A stretch of 64,000 nucleotides of DNA, taken from positions 4,714-68,713 of the forward strand of contig JAZOCR010000143.1 of NCBI GenBank assembly GCA_045596605.1. Reading direction: 5' to 3'. Shown here in pieces: positions 1 to 7,761 of the stretch; within the stretch, counting starts at the first letter, position 1; each line of letters opens with the position of its first letter. The notes under the pieces are model-generated. The model was given only the letters and a program-made list of their open reading frames with translations, was not told where the DNA came from and did not search any database. Both the position numbers and the translations under genes were made by a program. The stretch comes from SIG622 sp045596605. GTDB taxonomy: Bacteria > Bacillota > Clostridia > Oscillospirales > CAG-382.

Positions 1-256
1 AGATGTTAGATATCAAGGAGAGCCGGAAATAGCTCCGAACTGTGCGTAAAGAAGCATAGATTCGGAGCTGTTTCCATTTTAAAAGACAATTAACAGAGAG
101 TTTTGTCTGCACGGGAAAATATCCTCTTGCAGAATTTTTCTTTTTTTGGGGGGAGCTTCTCACGATTATCACATTGCGCACACTTTTAGGGGTGCAATAA
201 TTTTGCGCATGTTCAAATCAAGTTAACAAATAGGTGATATTATGTTATGTGTGTTA
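1..256. other. Intergenic region with terminator(s) of an upstream gene
   Basis: No credible ORF. It holds two hairpins. At 26-76 two 15-nt arms (GGAAATAGCTCCGAA and its near-complement) enclose a 21-nt loop. At 106-147 a TCTGCA/TGCAGA stem is followed by a long T-rich run and is a good intrinsic terminator on the plus strand. Both probably end transcription of a gene left of the window. The rest is AT-rich promoter DNA for the ABC operon. Confidence 0.6.
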
Positions 257-285
257 TTGTAAAATACCATAAATATGCGTATAAA
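257..285 (+). promoter_or_regulatory. Sigma-A-like promoter of the Gld-type ABC operon
   Basis: A TTGTAA -35 (257-262) and TATAAA -10 (280-285) lie 17 bp apart. A purine-rich SD (aggag) follows just before the ATG at 310. The predicted leader is only about 20 nt. Confidence 0.55.
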
Positions 286-309
286 AAATATAACAGGAGA
301 TAAAAAGCT

Positions 310-1281
310 ATGATCGAAATTAAAAATCTCGTCAAGCGTTACGGCGCAAATATAAAGGCCGTGGATAATATATCCTTCAGCGTTAACGACGGAGAAATCA
401 TGGGTTTTCTCGGACCTAACGGCGCAGGTAAAAGTACAGCCATGAACATTCTCACAGGATACCTTTCCGCAACCGATGGCGTGTGTCTTATCGACGGCGT
501 GGATATCCTTGAGCACCCAATTGAAGCAAAGAAGAAAATAGGGTATCTTCCGGAGCAGCCCCCTCTTTACCTTGAAATGACGGTGCTTGAATACCTCAAT
601 TTTGTATATGACCTTAAAAAATGCACCCTTAACAGAAAAAAGCATATAGCAGAAATCTGTGAGGTTATAAAAATCACGGATATGGCACATAGACTTATCG
701 GCAACCTTTCAAAGGGCTACAGACAGAGAGTCGGCATCGCCCAGGCGCTTATCGGAAACCCCGAGGTGCTTATCTTTGACGAGCCTACCGTAGGTCTTGA
801 CCCGATGCAGATTATAGAAATAAGAAACCTTATTCGCTCCCTCGGTAAAAACCACACCGTTATCCTCAGCACGCATATACTTCCTGAGGTACAGGCAGTG
901 TGCGACAGAATCGTGGTTATAAACAAGGGTAAAATCGTTGCAAACGCAACTGCTCAGGAGCTTGATAAGCTTTCCGGTACAACCGGCAGATACAGACTTA
1001 AGGTCAGCGGAAATCCGCAGGACGTTCTTGCGATTCTCCGTAGTATTGACGGCATAACGAAGGCAGAAAAGCTTGTTGAGGAGCAAAACACACCGGACTG
1101 CTCCGCATTTATGATTGAATGTGCTTCCGGCGACGATATAAGAAAATCGGTGTTTTACGGACTTGCAAAAGGAAATATGGCAATACTTTCCTTTGAGCCG
1201 GTCAGCGCAAGCCTTGAAGATGTTTTCATTTCGCTCGTAGAGCACGGCACGGGAAATGTAAAGGAGGGTAAAAAACGATGA
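310..1281 (+). CDS. ABC transporter ATP-binding protein (GldA-like)
   Basis: Cytoplasmic ATPase subunit of a type-2 ABC exporter. Visible in the 323-residue protein are Walker A (GPNGAGKST, about residues 35-43), a Q-loop (YLPEQPP), the signature LSKGYRQRVG, Walker B (LIFDEPTVGLDP) and an H-loop histidine (LSTHIL). After the NBD comes a roughly 90-residue C-terminal domain typical of DrrA/GldA-type subunits. The stop overlaps the next start by 4 bp, so the permease is probably translationally coupled. With the next three genes it forms the arrangement seen in gld-type ABC modules; this layout is also known in non-gliding Firmicutes, where the substrate is unknown. ABC class assignment is secure; transport function is inferred. 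Confidence 0.93.
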   Translation: MIEIKNLVKRYGANIKAVDNISFSVNDGEIMGFLGPNGAGKSTAMNILTGYLSATDGVCLIDGVDILEHPIEAKKKIGYLPEQPPLYLEMTVLEYLNFVYDLKKCTLNRKKHIAEICEVIKITDMAHRLIGNLSKGYRQRVGIAQALIGNPEVLIFDEPTVGLDPMQIIEIRNLIRSLGKNHTVILSTHILPEVQAVCDRIVVINKGKIVANATAQELDKLSGTTGRYRLKVSGNPQDVLAILRSIDGITKAEKLVEEQNTPDCSAFMIECASGDDIRKSVFYGLAKGNMAILSFEPVSASLEDVFISLVEHGTGNVKEGKKR

Positions 1282-1988
1282 ACGCAATATTTAAAAGAGA
1301 GATGCGCTCCTATTTTTCATCTCCTATAGGCTATATATTTATGGCGGTGTTCCTTGCAATGTCGGGATTTCTCTTTTCCATTATGACCTTTATGTCAAAG
1401 AGCTCGTCGGCAAGCGGATATTTCGTATCCCTTATATTCATTTTTATAATAGTAATTCCGCTTCTTACCATGAAGCTTATGGCGGAGGAAAGAAAGCTGA
1501 AAACAGAACAGATTCTTCTGACGTCACCGGTAAGCCTTTCAGGAATTGTAATAGCAAAATTTCTTGCAGCCTTTACAATGTTTGGGCTTACGTTTATCGT
1601 GTCGGTAATTATCAACTTTTTCGTGCTTGCAAGATTTACTGACACAATAAGCTACGCAGAGGTTCTTGGTAACGTTATAGGTATACTTCTTATAGGTGCT
1701 GCCTTTATCGCCATAGGACTGTTTTTGTCCTCGCTTACGGAAAGCCAGATAGTTGCCGCAATTACCACTATTGCCGTAATACTCGTCATGGTGCTCCTGG
1801 ATGCAGTGTCCCAGTATATAGGAAACGACGCAATTCGTGCAGGAGTAAAATGGCTGGCAATAGCAAGCAGATTTGCCCCCTTTTCAGCGGGAGTCTTTGA
1901 TCTGTCCTCTATAATTTACTACATAAGCCTTGCGGTAATTTTCCTTTTCCTTACCATTCGTGTTTACGAAAAACGCAGATGGAGTTAA
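1278..1988 (+). CDS. ABC-2 type permease (GldF-like)
   Basis: 236-residue integral membrane protein with about six hydrophobic segments. It has an N-terminal amphipathic start (MNAIFKREMRSYFSSP) and the MKLMAEERK segment between TM2 and TM3 that is typical of ABC-2 permeases of the NosY/GldF kind. It should form the membrane pore partner of the preceding ATPase. The start overlaps the upstream gene (ATGA) and the next ORF begins right after the stop. Substrate unknown. Confidence 0.88.
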   Translation: MNAIFKREMRSYFSSPIGYIFMAVFLAMSGFLFSIMTFMSKSSSASGYFVSLIFIFIIVIPLLTMKLMAEERKLKTEQILLTSPVSLSGIVIAKFLAAFTMFGLTFIVSVIINFFVLARFTDTISYAEVLGNVIGILLIGAAFIAIGLFLSSLTESQIVAAITTIAVILVMVLLDAVSQYIGNDAIRAGVKWLAIASRFAPFSAGVFDLSSIIYYISLAVIFLFLTIRVYEKRRWS

Positions 1989-2021
1989 ATGCAAAAAAGC
2001 ATGCAGAAAGGAATGACGAAA

Positions 2022-3497
2022 ATGAACATTAAAAAAATTACAGGCTCAAAAGGCTTCAGATACGGCTCAGTAGCAGTGGCGTTTTCCTGCGTGTTCGTTG
2101 CGATAGTGCTGGTAATTAATATAATCATAACGGCTCTTGGTACAAAATTTTCTCTTTACGTGGATATGACGAATCAGGAGTTTTATACAGTATCTCAGGC
2201 GAGCAAGGAGCAGCTTTCCGGGATAGATACCGCCGTGGAAATAGTATTTTTCCAAAAGAGCGATAAAATTTCCGATAATAGCTATCTCGGCTACGTAAAG
2301 CTGCTTGCACAGGAGTACGAAAAGAGCTTTGACTTTGTGGAGGTAAAGTTCCTTGACCTTATGAGCCAGCCCACGGCATCTAATAAGTATAAGCTTTCAA
2401 GCTCTGACTATATTTATTCAACCACCGTCGTAGTGCATTGTCCTGAAACTCAAAAAAGCAAAATAATCCAGCAGGAAGGCTTTTATACCTTTACCACCGA
2501 CAGCTCCGGTAATAAAACCGGCGTTTACGGCTTTAACGGAGAAAAACGCTTTACCGCAAATATACTTCAGGTTACAAGCGACAAAAAGCCGATAGCACTC
2601 TTTACAACGGGACACGACGAGACGTCTTCGGTAAGCCTTTACAATCTTCTCTCAGAGGAGGGCTACGAGGTAGGTCTTATTGATCTTACCACCCATGAAA
2701 TTCCCGAGGATACACAGCTTCTTATAATAAGTAATCCTACCCGTGACTTTGCAGGTCTTGCTGCAGAAAACAACGGAGGAACCAATGAAATACGTGCGAT
2801 AAACAATTACCTTGCCAATGGCTACGGAAACGTTATGGTGTTCCTTTCGCCGGAAACTCCCGAGCTCCCCGAGCTTTCGGAGTATCTTTCGGAATGGGGA
2901 ATCGGATACGACTCCGGCAAGGTGCTTATGGACAGTGCATCAAACACCATTGACACAAGCAACCTTCAGATAATTGCAGGCTATTGCGGAGCGTCTGACA
3001 GCTACGAATATCAGCTGCATAAGACTGCTTCCTCAAAATCCGTAAAAATGATAAGCGCACGCAGCACAGTGCTGAAGGCTCTTGACAGCAGTGCCGTTCC
3101 GGTTCTCGCTGCATCGCCCTCCTGCGTAAGCGTTACGGGTGACAATAAGACCGAGCCCTGTGCAAGCTCACCGCTCGTACTGCTTTCAAGCAGATCCAGG
3201 TACGTGAACAACCAGGAAGTAAGATCCAATATGCTTGTTTTCAGCTCGCCCTACTTCTTTAACAGCGAATATACAAGCACGTCGGTTTACGGTAACGCCG
3301 AAATGCTCTACGGAGCAATGAAGCTTTTCGGAAATAACGCAGTATCAGTGGATATTTCCACAAAGCCCTTTGGCGATACGTCCCTTGATATAACAAACTC
3401 TACTGCAACTGCAATGACGGTAGTTATAGTTGCCGTGTTGCCGGTGATTATACTCGTATTTGGAATCGTTGTGTGGCTCAGGAGAAAATCAAGATGA
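2022..3497 (+). CDS. GldG-like ABC auxiliary membrane protein
   Basis: About 491 residues from the ATG at 2022. Three in-frame ATGs lie upstream (1989, 2001, 2013), but AGAAAGGA at 2005-2012 sits 9 nt before 2022, so I chose that start. The layout is one N-terminal TM helix, a large extracytoplasmic domain of the GldG/ABC-auxiliary type (TTGHDE about one third in, then alternating beta/alpha segments) and one C-terminal TM helix before a basic tail (WLRRKSR). In gld-type modules this protein partners the GldF permease. The last codons overlap the next gene by 4 bp. Role is inferred from family and operon. Confidence 0.82.
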   Translation: MNIKKITGSKGFRYGSVAVAFSCVFVAIVLVINIIITALGTKFSLYVDMTNQEFYTVSQASKEQLSGIDTAVEIVFFQKSDKISDNSYLGYVKLLAQEYEKSFDFVEVKFLDLMSQPTASNKYKLSSSDYIYSTTVVVHCPETQKSKIIQQEGFYTFTTDSSGNKTGVYGFNGEKRFTANILQVTSDKKPIALFTTGHDETSSVSLYNLLSEEGYEVGLIDLTTHEIPEDTQLLIISNPTRDFAGLAAENNGGTNEIRAINNYLANGYGNVMVFLSPETPELPELSEYLSEWGIGYDSGKVLMDSASNTIDTSNLQIIAGYCGASDSYEYQLHKTASSKSVKMISARSTVLKALDSSAVPVLAASPSCVSVTGDNKTEPCASSPLVLLSSRSRYVNNQEVRSNMLVFSSPYFFNSEYTSTSVYGNAEMLYGAMKLFGNNAVSVDISTKPFGDTSLDITNSTATAMTVVIVAVLPVIILVFGIVVWLRRKSR

Positions 3498-4966
3498 TAA
3501 AAAAACGACTTAAAACCATAGTTATTCTGCTTGTGGCAGTTATCGTGCTGCTTGCGGCGTATTTAATTGCAAAACCCTTTGTCTTTGACGAGAGGGAAGC
3601 AGAGCAGGCTCTTTACGACGAGGACGGAGATGCTCTCGGAAACGGCGGCAGACCCTATATATTCAACCCGATTGAATTTGAAAACGTGAAATCCATATAT
3701 GTAAACAACTCCTTTGGAGAATATTGCTTTGTAATGGATTCCGTTTCAAAGAGTCTTGTTCTTGAGGGAAAGGAAATGCTTTCCTTTAACGTAGAGCTGC
3801 TGTCCTATCTTTACGTAAATGCATGCGAGCCTCTTGCAATGGCAAAGCTTGAGGACGCCTCTTCTGACCTTTCAGAATACGGACTTGCCGGCGGCGTTTC
3901 TAAGCAATACTATACCGTAACGGACACCGAGGGTAACCGGAATACCGTTTACATAGGAGACCTTATTCCAACCGGCGCAGGATATTACTGTAAAAATGCG
4001 GATAAGCCGCACGTTTATATTGTATCGACGCTGATAGATACAAACGTACTTGCAAGCGTAAACGACTATATAGTTCCCATGATTGCGCCGCCTATATCCA
4101 CAAATGACGTGTATAACGTTGAAAATCTGCAAATCGTGCATGACGGCGAGCTTCTTGTGAGCTTTGAAAAGGCAGAGGCAGAGATATACAATGCGCAGGA
4201 TGGTACCGCAAGAACACACGTTATGACCTATCCTGCGGGTTATAACGCTTCACAGGATACTCTGAATGCTATTCTTGAAAAGCTGTGTGGCTTGACGGGC
4301 TCTGCGGTTGTTGAGTCAGATATTCCCGAAGAAGAAATGAATGAAATTCTTGAACGTTACGGATTTTTGAATCCCTCACGGGAGCTTATATATACCCTTG
4401 GCGGCAAGGAAAACAGAGCGATTTTCGGCAACAAAACTGAGGACGGTACAGAATACTACGCTCTTAATTTGAGCCAGCAGACGATATGCACAGTTCCCAC
4501 TGCAGACGTTGAGTTTATCGACTATGAGCTTATAGATTTTATTGATAGCTTCCTTTTCCGAATGAATATAGACAGCGTTGCAAGCGTTGAGCTGCGAACA
4601 AAGAAGCATTACGAAACCTTTGAGCTTACCGGAGAGAAAAACGAGCTTTCAGTTATACGCAGCTCCAACAAAGAGAGCATTGATACCAATAATTTCAGAC
4701 AGCTCTATATGGATATTCTTATGTTAGCCCTCGACGACTACGCCGATGCTCCGGAAACCCCCAACGAAATTTTAGCATTTACCGTTACAGACCGCAGCGG
4801 CACCGCTTATGAGTATCGCTTCTATGATTTGTCTACCCGTAAGGTGTTCTTTACCGTAAACGGAGTAGGACAGTTCTGCGCAAACCGTGATACCGTTGAG
4901 AGGGTAATAAACGACGTTGATAAGCTTATAAAGGGAGAGAAAATAACCTCATCCGTGCTTGCCTGA
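3494..4966 (+). CDS. DUF4340 domain protein of the Gld-type ABC operon
   Basis: About 490 residues with one N-terminal TM helix (IVILLVAVIVLLAAYLIA) and a long extracytoplasmic region with the repeated beta-rich pattern of DUF4340, the usual fourth member of GldA-F-G clusters in Firmicutes. The start is the ATG at 3494, overlapping the previous stop as ATGA with AGGAGA 9 nt upstream; the longer reading from 3473 lacks a better site. It is probably a surface-exposed accessory subunit. Biochemical role unknown. Confidence 0.78.
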   Translation: MIKKRLKTIVILLVAVIVLLAAYLIAKPFVFDEREAEQALYDEDGDALGNGGRPYIFNPIEFENVKSIYVNNSFGEYCFVMDSVSKSLVLEGKEMLSFNVELLSYLYVNACEPLAMAKLEDASSDLSEYGLAGGVSKQYYTVTDTEGNRNTVYIGDLIPTGAGYYCKNADKPHVYIVSTLIDTNVLASVNDYIVPMIAPPISTNDVYNVENLQIVHDGELLVSFEKAEAEIYNAQDGTARTHVMTYPAGYNASQDTLNAILEKLCGLTGSAVVESDIPEEEMNEILERYGFLNPSRELIYTLGGKENRAIFGNKTEDGTEYYALNLSQQTICTVPTADVEFIDYELIDFIDSFLFRMNIDSVASVELRTKKHYETFELTGEKNELSVIRSSNKESIDTNNFRQLYMDILMLALDDYADAPETPNEILAFTVTDRSGTAYEYRFYDLSTRKVFFTVNGVGQFCANRDTVERVINDVDKLIKGEKITSSVLA

Positions 4967-4998
4967 TTAGTCGGCAGATAAAACTAATATCAAATTTA

Positions 4999-5041
4999 AA
5001 GCCTTGGCAAAAGCGTAAGCTATGTCAAGGCTTGCGTTTTA
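4999..5041 (+). terminator. Intrinsic terminator of the ABC operon
   Basis: AAGCCTTGGCA pairs with TGTCAAGGCTT (one G-T pair), loop of about 12 nt, followed by gcgtttt. Confidence 0.75.
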
Positions 5042-5282
5042 TACAATTCGGAATCCTGAATGCGGAGTTCGGAGTTAATAAAATTTATGTTTAGGGTGCG
5101 ACGTCTCAGACGCAACGGATAAAATTGTCCTCTGAACGATTTTCAGGTTGCTTTTTTACAATAAAAAGGTAATACATACCCTTACCTGCTTGTGCACAAT
5201 GAATTTTCAGCGAAAAAAATCTCAAAAACCTTTGTATAATTCTCCAAAATTCATATTTTTCAATATTTTTTCAGAGAAATTG
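5042..5282. repeat. Intergenic repeat fragments upstream of guaB
   Basis: No gene seen. The stretch carries pieces that recur in the window: a gggtgcgacgtc motif (5096-5107, also at 9508-9519) and TTGTCCTCTGAACGA (about 5127-5141, also within 44299-44313). These look like decayed copies of short intergenic repeats. Confidence 0.5.
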
Positions 5283-5311
5283 TTTAAATGTTCAAAATAT
5301 CGTGGTATAAT
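5283..5311 (+). promoter_or_regulatory. Promoter of guaB
   Basis: TTTAAA (5283-5288) and a consensus TATAAT (5306-5311) with a 17-bp spacer. A leader of about 37 nt leads to aaaggag before the ATG at 5355. Confidence 0.6.
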
Positions 5312-5354
5312 CTATAAAATTAAACTTATAACGAAAAAGCAAAGGAGTACGAAA

Positions 5355-6857
5355 ATGGCTTACTATTACACCGAACCCTCACGTACATTCAGTGAATATC
5401 TTCTTATACCGGGATACTCTGACGCAAACTGCATTCCCTCAAACGTATCGCTGAAAACGCCTCTTGTAAAATTCAAAAAAGGCGAAGAACCGGCAATTTC
5501 AATGAATATACCGCTCGTTTCTGCAATAATGCAGTCTGTATCTGACGATAAAATGGCTATCGCACTTGCGAAAGAGGGTGGAGTATCATTTGTTTACGGC
5601 TCTCAGACAATTGAGCAGGAAGCCGAAATGATAAGAAGAGTAAAGAACTATAAAGCAGGCTTCGTAACCTCCGATTCAAATATAAGTCCCGATGCAACAC
5701 TTGCAGACGTTATTGCTCTCAAAGAAGAGCTCGGACATTCTACAATTGCAGTAACTGAGGACGGAACGGCAAACGGCAAGCTTCTCGGTATAGTTACCGG
5801 CAGAGATTACAGAGTAAGCCGTATGGCAATGGACGAAAAGGTTCACACCTTTATGACCCCCCTTGAAAAGCTTATCACAGCACCCGAGGGAACAACTCTC
5901 AAGGAGTGCAATAATATAATCTGGGATAATAAGCTCAACTCACTTCCCATCGTAGACGCAGAGGGCAGACTCCGCTACTTCGTATTCAGAAAGGACTACG
6001 ACCAGCACAAGGAAAACCCCCACGAGCTTCTTGATAAGGATAAGAGATACGTCGTTGGCGCAGGTGTAAATACCCGTGACTACGCAGAGAGAATCCCCGC
6101 CCTTGTTGAAGCAGGTGCAGACGTTCTCTGTATCGACTCCAGCGAAGGCTTTACCGAATGGCAGTCAAGAACAATCGCTTTTGTTCGTGAAAAATACGGC
6201 GACAGCGTGAAGATCGGCGCAGGTAACGTGGTTGACGCAGAGGGCTTCAGATTCCTTGCCGAAGCAGGCGCAGACTTTATTAAAATAGGTATTGGCGGCG
6301 GCTCTATCTGTATTACCCGTGAAACAAAGGGTATAGGCAGAGGACAGGCAACTGCAGTAATTGAGGTTGCAAAGGCACGTGACGATTATTTCAAGGAAAC
6401 AGGCGTATATATTCCGATATGCTCCGACGGCGGTATAGTTCACGACTACCATATCACCCTTGCACTTGCCATGGGCTGTGACTTCTGTATGCTTGGAAGA
6501 TACTTCTCAAGATTTGACGAATCTCCCACAAATAAGATTATGGTAAACGGAAGCTATATGAAGGAATACTGGGGCGAAGGCAGCGCAAGAGCACGTAACT
6601 GGCAGAGATACGATATGGGCGGCGCAGCAACACAGTCCTTCGTTGAAGGCGTAGACTGCTACGTACCCTACGCAGGACCTCTCCACGATAACCTTGCAAT
6701 AACACTTGCGAAAATCCGTTCCACAATGTGCAACTGCGGAGCACTCTCCATCGCAGAGCTTCAGGATAAGGCAAAGCTTACACTCGTAAGCTCCGTATCC
6801 ATCGTCGAGGGCGGCGCACACGACGTTCTTGTTAAGGATTCAAACGTAAACAGATAA
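5355..6857 (+). CDS. guaB: IMP dehydrogenase, trichomonad-like type
   Basis: Oxidises IMP to XMP with NAD, the committed step of GTP synthesis. 500 residues from the ATG at 5355 (AAAGGAG upstream; the longer frame from 5148 is 5' leader). TIM-barrel core interrupted by a CBS pair at about residues 100-220. The catalytic loop is GGGSICITRE with Cys319, and the flap carries NWQRYD with Arg418-Tyr419. These residue numbers are the same as those I recall for Tritrichomonas foetus IMPDH, and long stretches (FIKIGIGGGSICITRE, KEYWGEGS-ARARNWQRYD, TLVSSVSIVEGGAHDV) resemble that enzyme far more than a typical Bacillus GuaB. Stand-alone gene between its own promoter and terminator; no guaA nearby. 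Confidence 0.96.
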   Translation: MAYYYTEPSRTFSEYLLIPGYSDANCIPSNVSLKTPLVKFKKGEEPAISMNIPLVSAIMQSVSDDKMAIALAKEGGVSFVYGSQTIEQEAEMIRRVKNYKAGFVTSDSNISPDATLADVIALKEELGHSTIAVTEDGTANGKLLGIVTGRDYRVSRMAMDEKVHTFMTPLEKLITAPEGTTLKECNNIIWDNKLNSLPIVDAEGRLRYFVFRKDYDQHKENPHELLDKDKRYVVGAGVNTRDYAERIPALVEAGADVLCIDSSEGFTEWQSRTIAFVREKYGDSVKIGAGNVVDAEGFRFLAEAGADFIKIGIGGGSICITRETKGIGRGQATAVIEVAKARDDYFKETGVYIPICSDGGIVHDYHITLALAMGCDFCMLGRYFSRFDESPTNKIMVNGSYMKEYWGEGSARARNWQRYDMGGAATQSFVEGVDCYVPYAGPLHDNLAITLAKIRSTMCNCGALSIAELQDKAKLTLVSSVSIVEGGAHDVLVKDSNVNR

Positions 6858-6871
6858 TTTTAAATAATAAC

Positions 6872-6910
6872 AAAAATGCTTCTTGGGAAAAATCTCGGGA
6901 AGCATTTTTA
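6872..6910 (+). terminator. Intrinsic terminator of guaB
   Basis: Stem AAAATGCTTC/GAAGCATTTT around a 16-nt loop, ending in a T tract. Confidence 0.8.
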
Positions 6911-6930
6911 TAGAATAGTGCATTTTTGGT

Positions 6931-7200
6931 GTGCTAGGGATATCTCACTTTAAATACTCACTTTGTAATGCGTTTTTGGTAGCCAATCAAGTAGCAGTAG
7001 CCAAGCCCTATGGAGAAATTTTTTCGCTTTGCGGAAAAATTTTCCCTCTGCTTGTGCGTGGCAGTTGTAATAAATTTCAATCAAGCTACCGTGCGTGCGG
7101 GGATAGAGTTGTTAGAGAAAGGGGGTATCCCCCTTTCTCTAACGGGCATTTTTGGATTACTTTTTGTTGCTCGTGACAAAAAGTAATATATTTGCACGCA
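6931..7200. repeat. MITE-like noncoding repeat region
   Basis: No supported gene; the 81-codon ORF here has no SD and looks like a spurious reading through repeat DNA. Seen directly: a near-perfect palindrome GTTAGAGAAAGGGGG / CCCCCTTTCTCTAAC at about 7110-7143, and ATTACTTTTTGT / ACAAAAAGTAAT at about 7154-7186. The second hairpin matches in design another at 44324-44355. This is the look of a small non-autonomous mobile or REP-type element. No transposase is present. Confidence 0.45.
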
Positions 7201-7272
7201 GATACGAAACTGTGTAAGCTTTTGCTTGTATAGCATTACCAACATAAAATAAGAAAAATTAACATATAACAC

Positions 7273-7301
7273 TTGACATTTTCGCATCTTTAGGTTAAAA
7301 T
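7273..7301 (+). promoter_or_regulatory. Strong promoter of the structured RNA upstream of rny
   Basis: Consensus TTGACA (7273-7278), 17-bp spacer, TAAAAT (7296-7301). The predicted start, about 7308-7310, coincides with the first base of the closing helix of the RNA at 7309. Confidence 0.75.
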
Positions 7302-7308
7302 ATCATTA

Positions 7309-7465
7309 TCGGATAGTGTTGCTAATGGGCAAACTCCCATTTGTTATAAATAACGTCTGCCGGAAACAGGATAGTACAGCAGCGTTAAACCCGATAAAGG
7401 ACTAATTACTTGCATTGAAAAAGCAGTGCATTTCTTATTAAAATATTTTTCTTTATTCTATCCGG
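7309..7465 (+). ncRNA. Candidate structured noncoding RNA (class not identified)
   Basis: A terminal helix TCGGATAG (7309-7316) / CTATCCGG (7458-7465) closes a multibranch. Inside are AATGGG/CCCATT (7324-7329/7336-7341), TAACG-CTGC/GCAG-CGTTA (7351-7360/7379-7387, one bulge) and TGCATTG/CAGTGCA (7411-7417/7424-7430). Unpaired stretches such as GGAAACAGGATAG and TTAAACCCGATAAAGGAC look like conserved joining regions. It begins exactly at the start predicted from a strong promoter. It could be a member of a known family (the raiA motif is one I would test) or a new one. I cannot assign it by eye. Confidence 0.55.
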
Positions 7466-7761
7466 CAACGCCGGCTTACATATCTTCGTAAAAACGAAGC
7501 TTTTGAAAAAAGCAAAGCACAGGAGCGTAAAATGCTTTGCAAAGGAAAATTGAATATTATTTTTGTAAGATGAGGGCAAAGAATCAGAACAGATTCAGGA
7601 GAAAAGGCCAAGATGTTCCTGCACGCTGCGAAACACACGTTAGTCGTGTGTATGCTCATCGCAGGTGTATTCGGAAAAAATCCTCGCTTTCTGAAGCTTG
7701 ACTGACATTTTATGCCTTCGGTGCACCGGTTTTTCATTGCCGAAAAACTACGGAGGTGCGT
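7466..7761 (+). promoter_or_regulatory. Long structured leader between the RNA element and rny
   Basis: No ORF. Several hairpins follow one another: CCGGC/GCCGG just after the RNA, CTTCGT/ACGAAG (about 7483-7499), GCAAAGCA/TGCTTTGC (about 7513-7541), GAATC/GATTC and ACACACG/CGTGTGT (about 7632-7650). GATGAG (about 7569) and CTCATC (about 7652) can close a second domain. There is no clear U-run terminator, so the RNA may read through into rny; GGAGGT at 7752 is the rny SD. Confidence 0.45.

Noticed and set aside
6931..7176. 81-codon ORF in the repeat region after guaB
   Set aside because: No SD or promoter, and it lies over palindromic repeat DNA.
7756..7761. GTG start for rny two codons earlier
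   Set aside because: The GTG overlaps the GGAGGT SD. ATG 7762 is correctly spaced.
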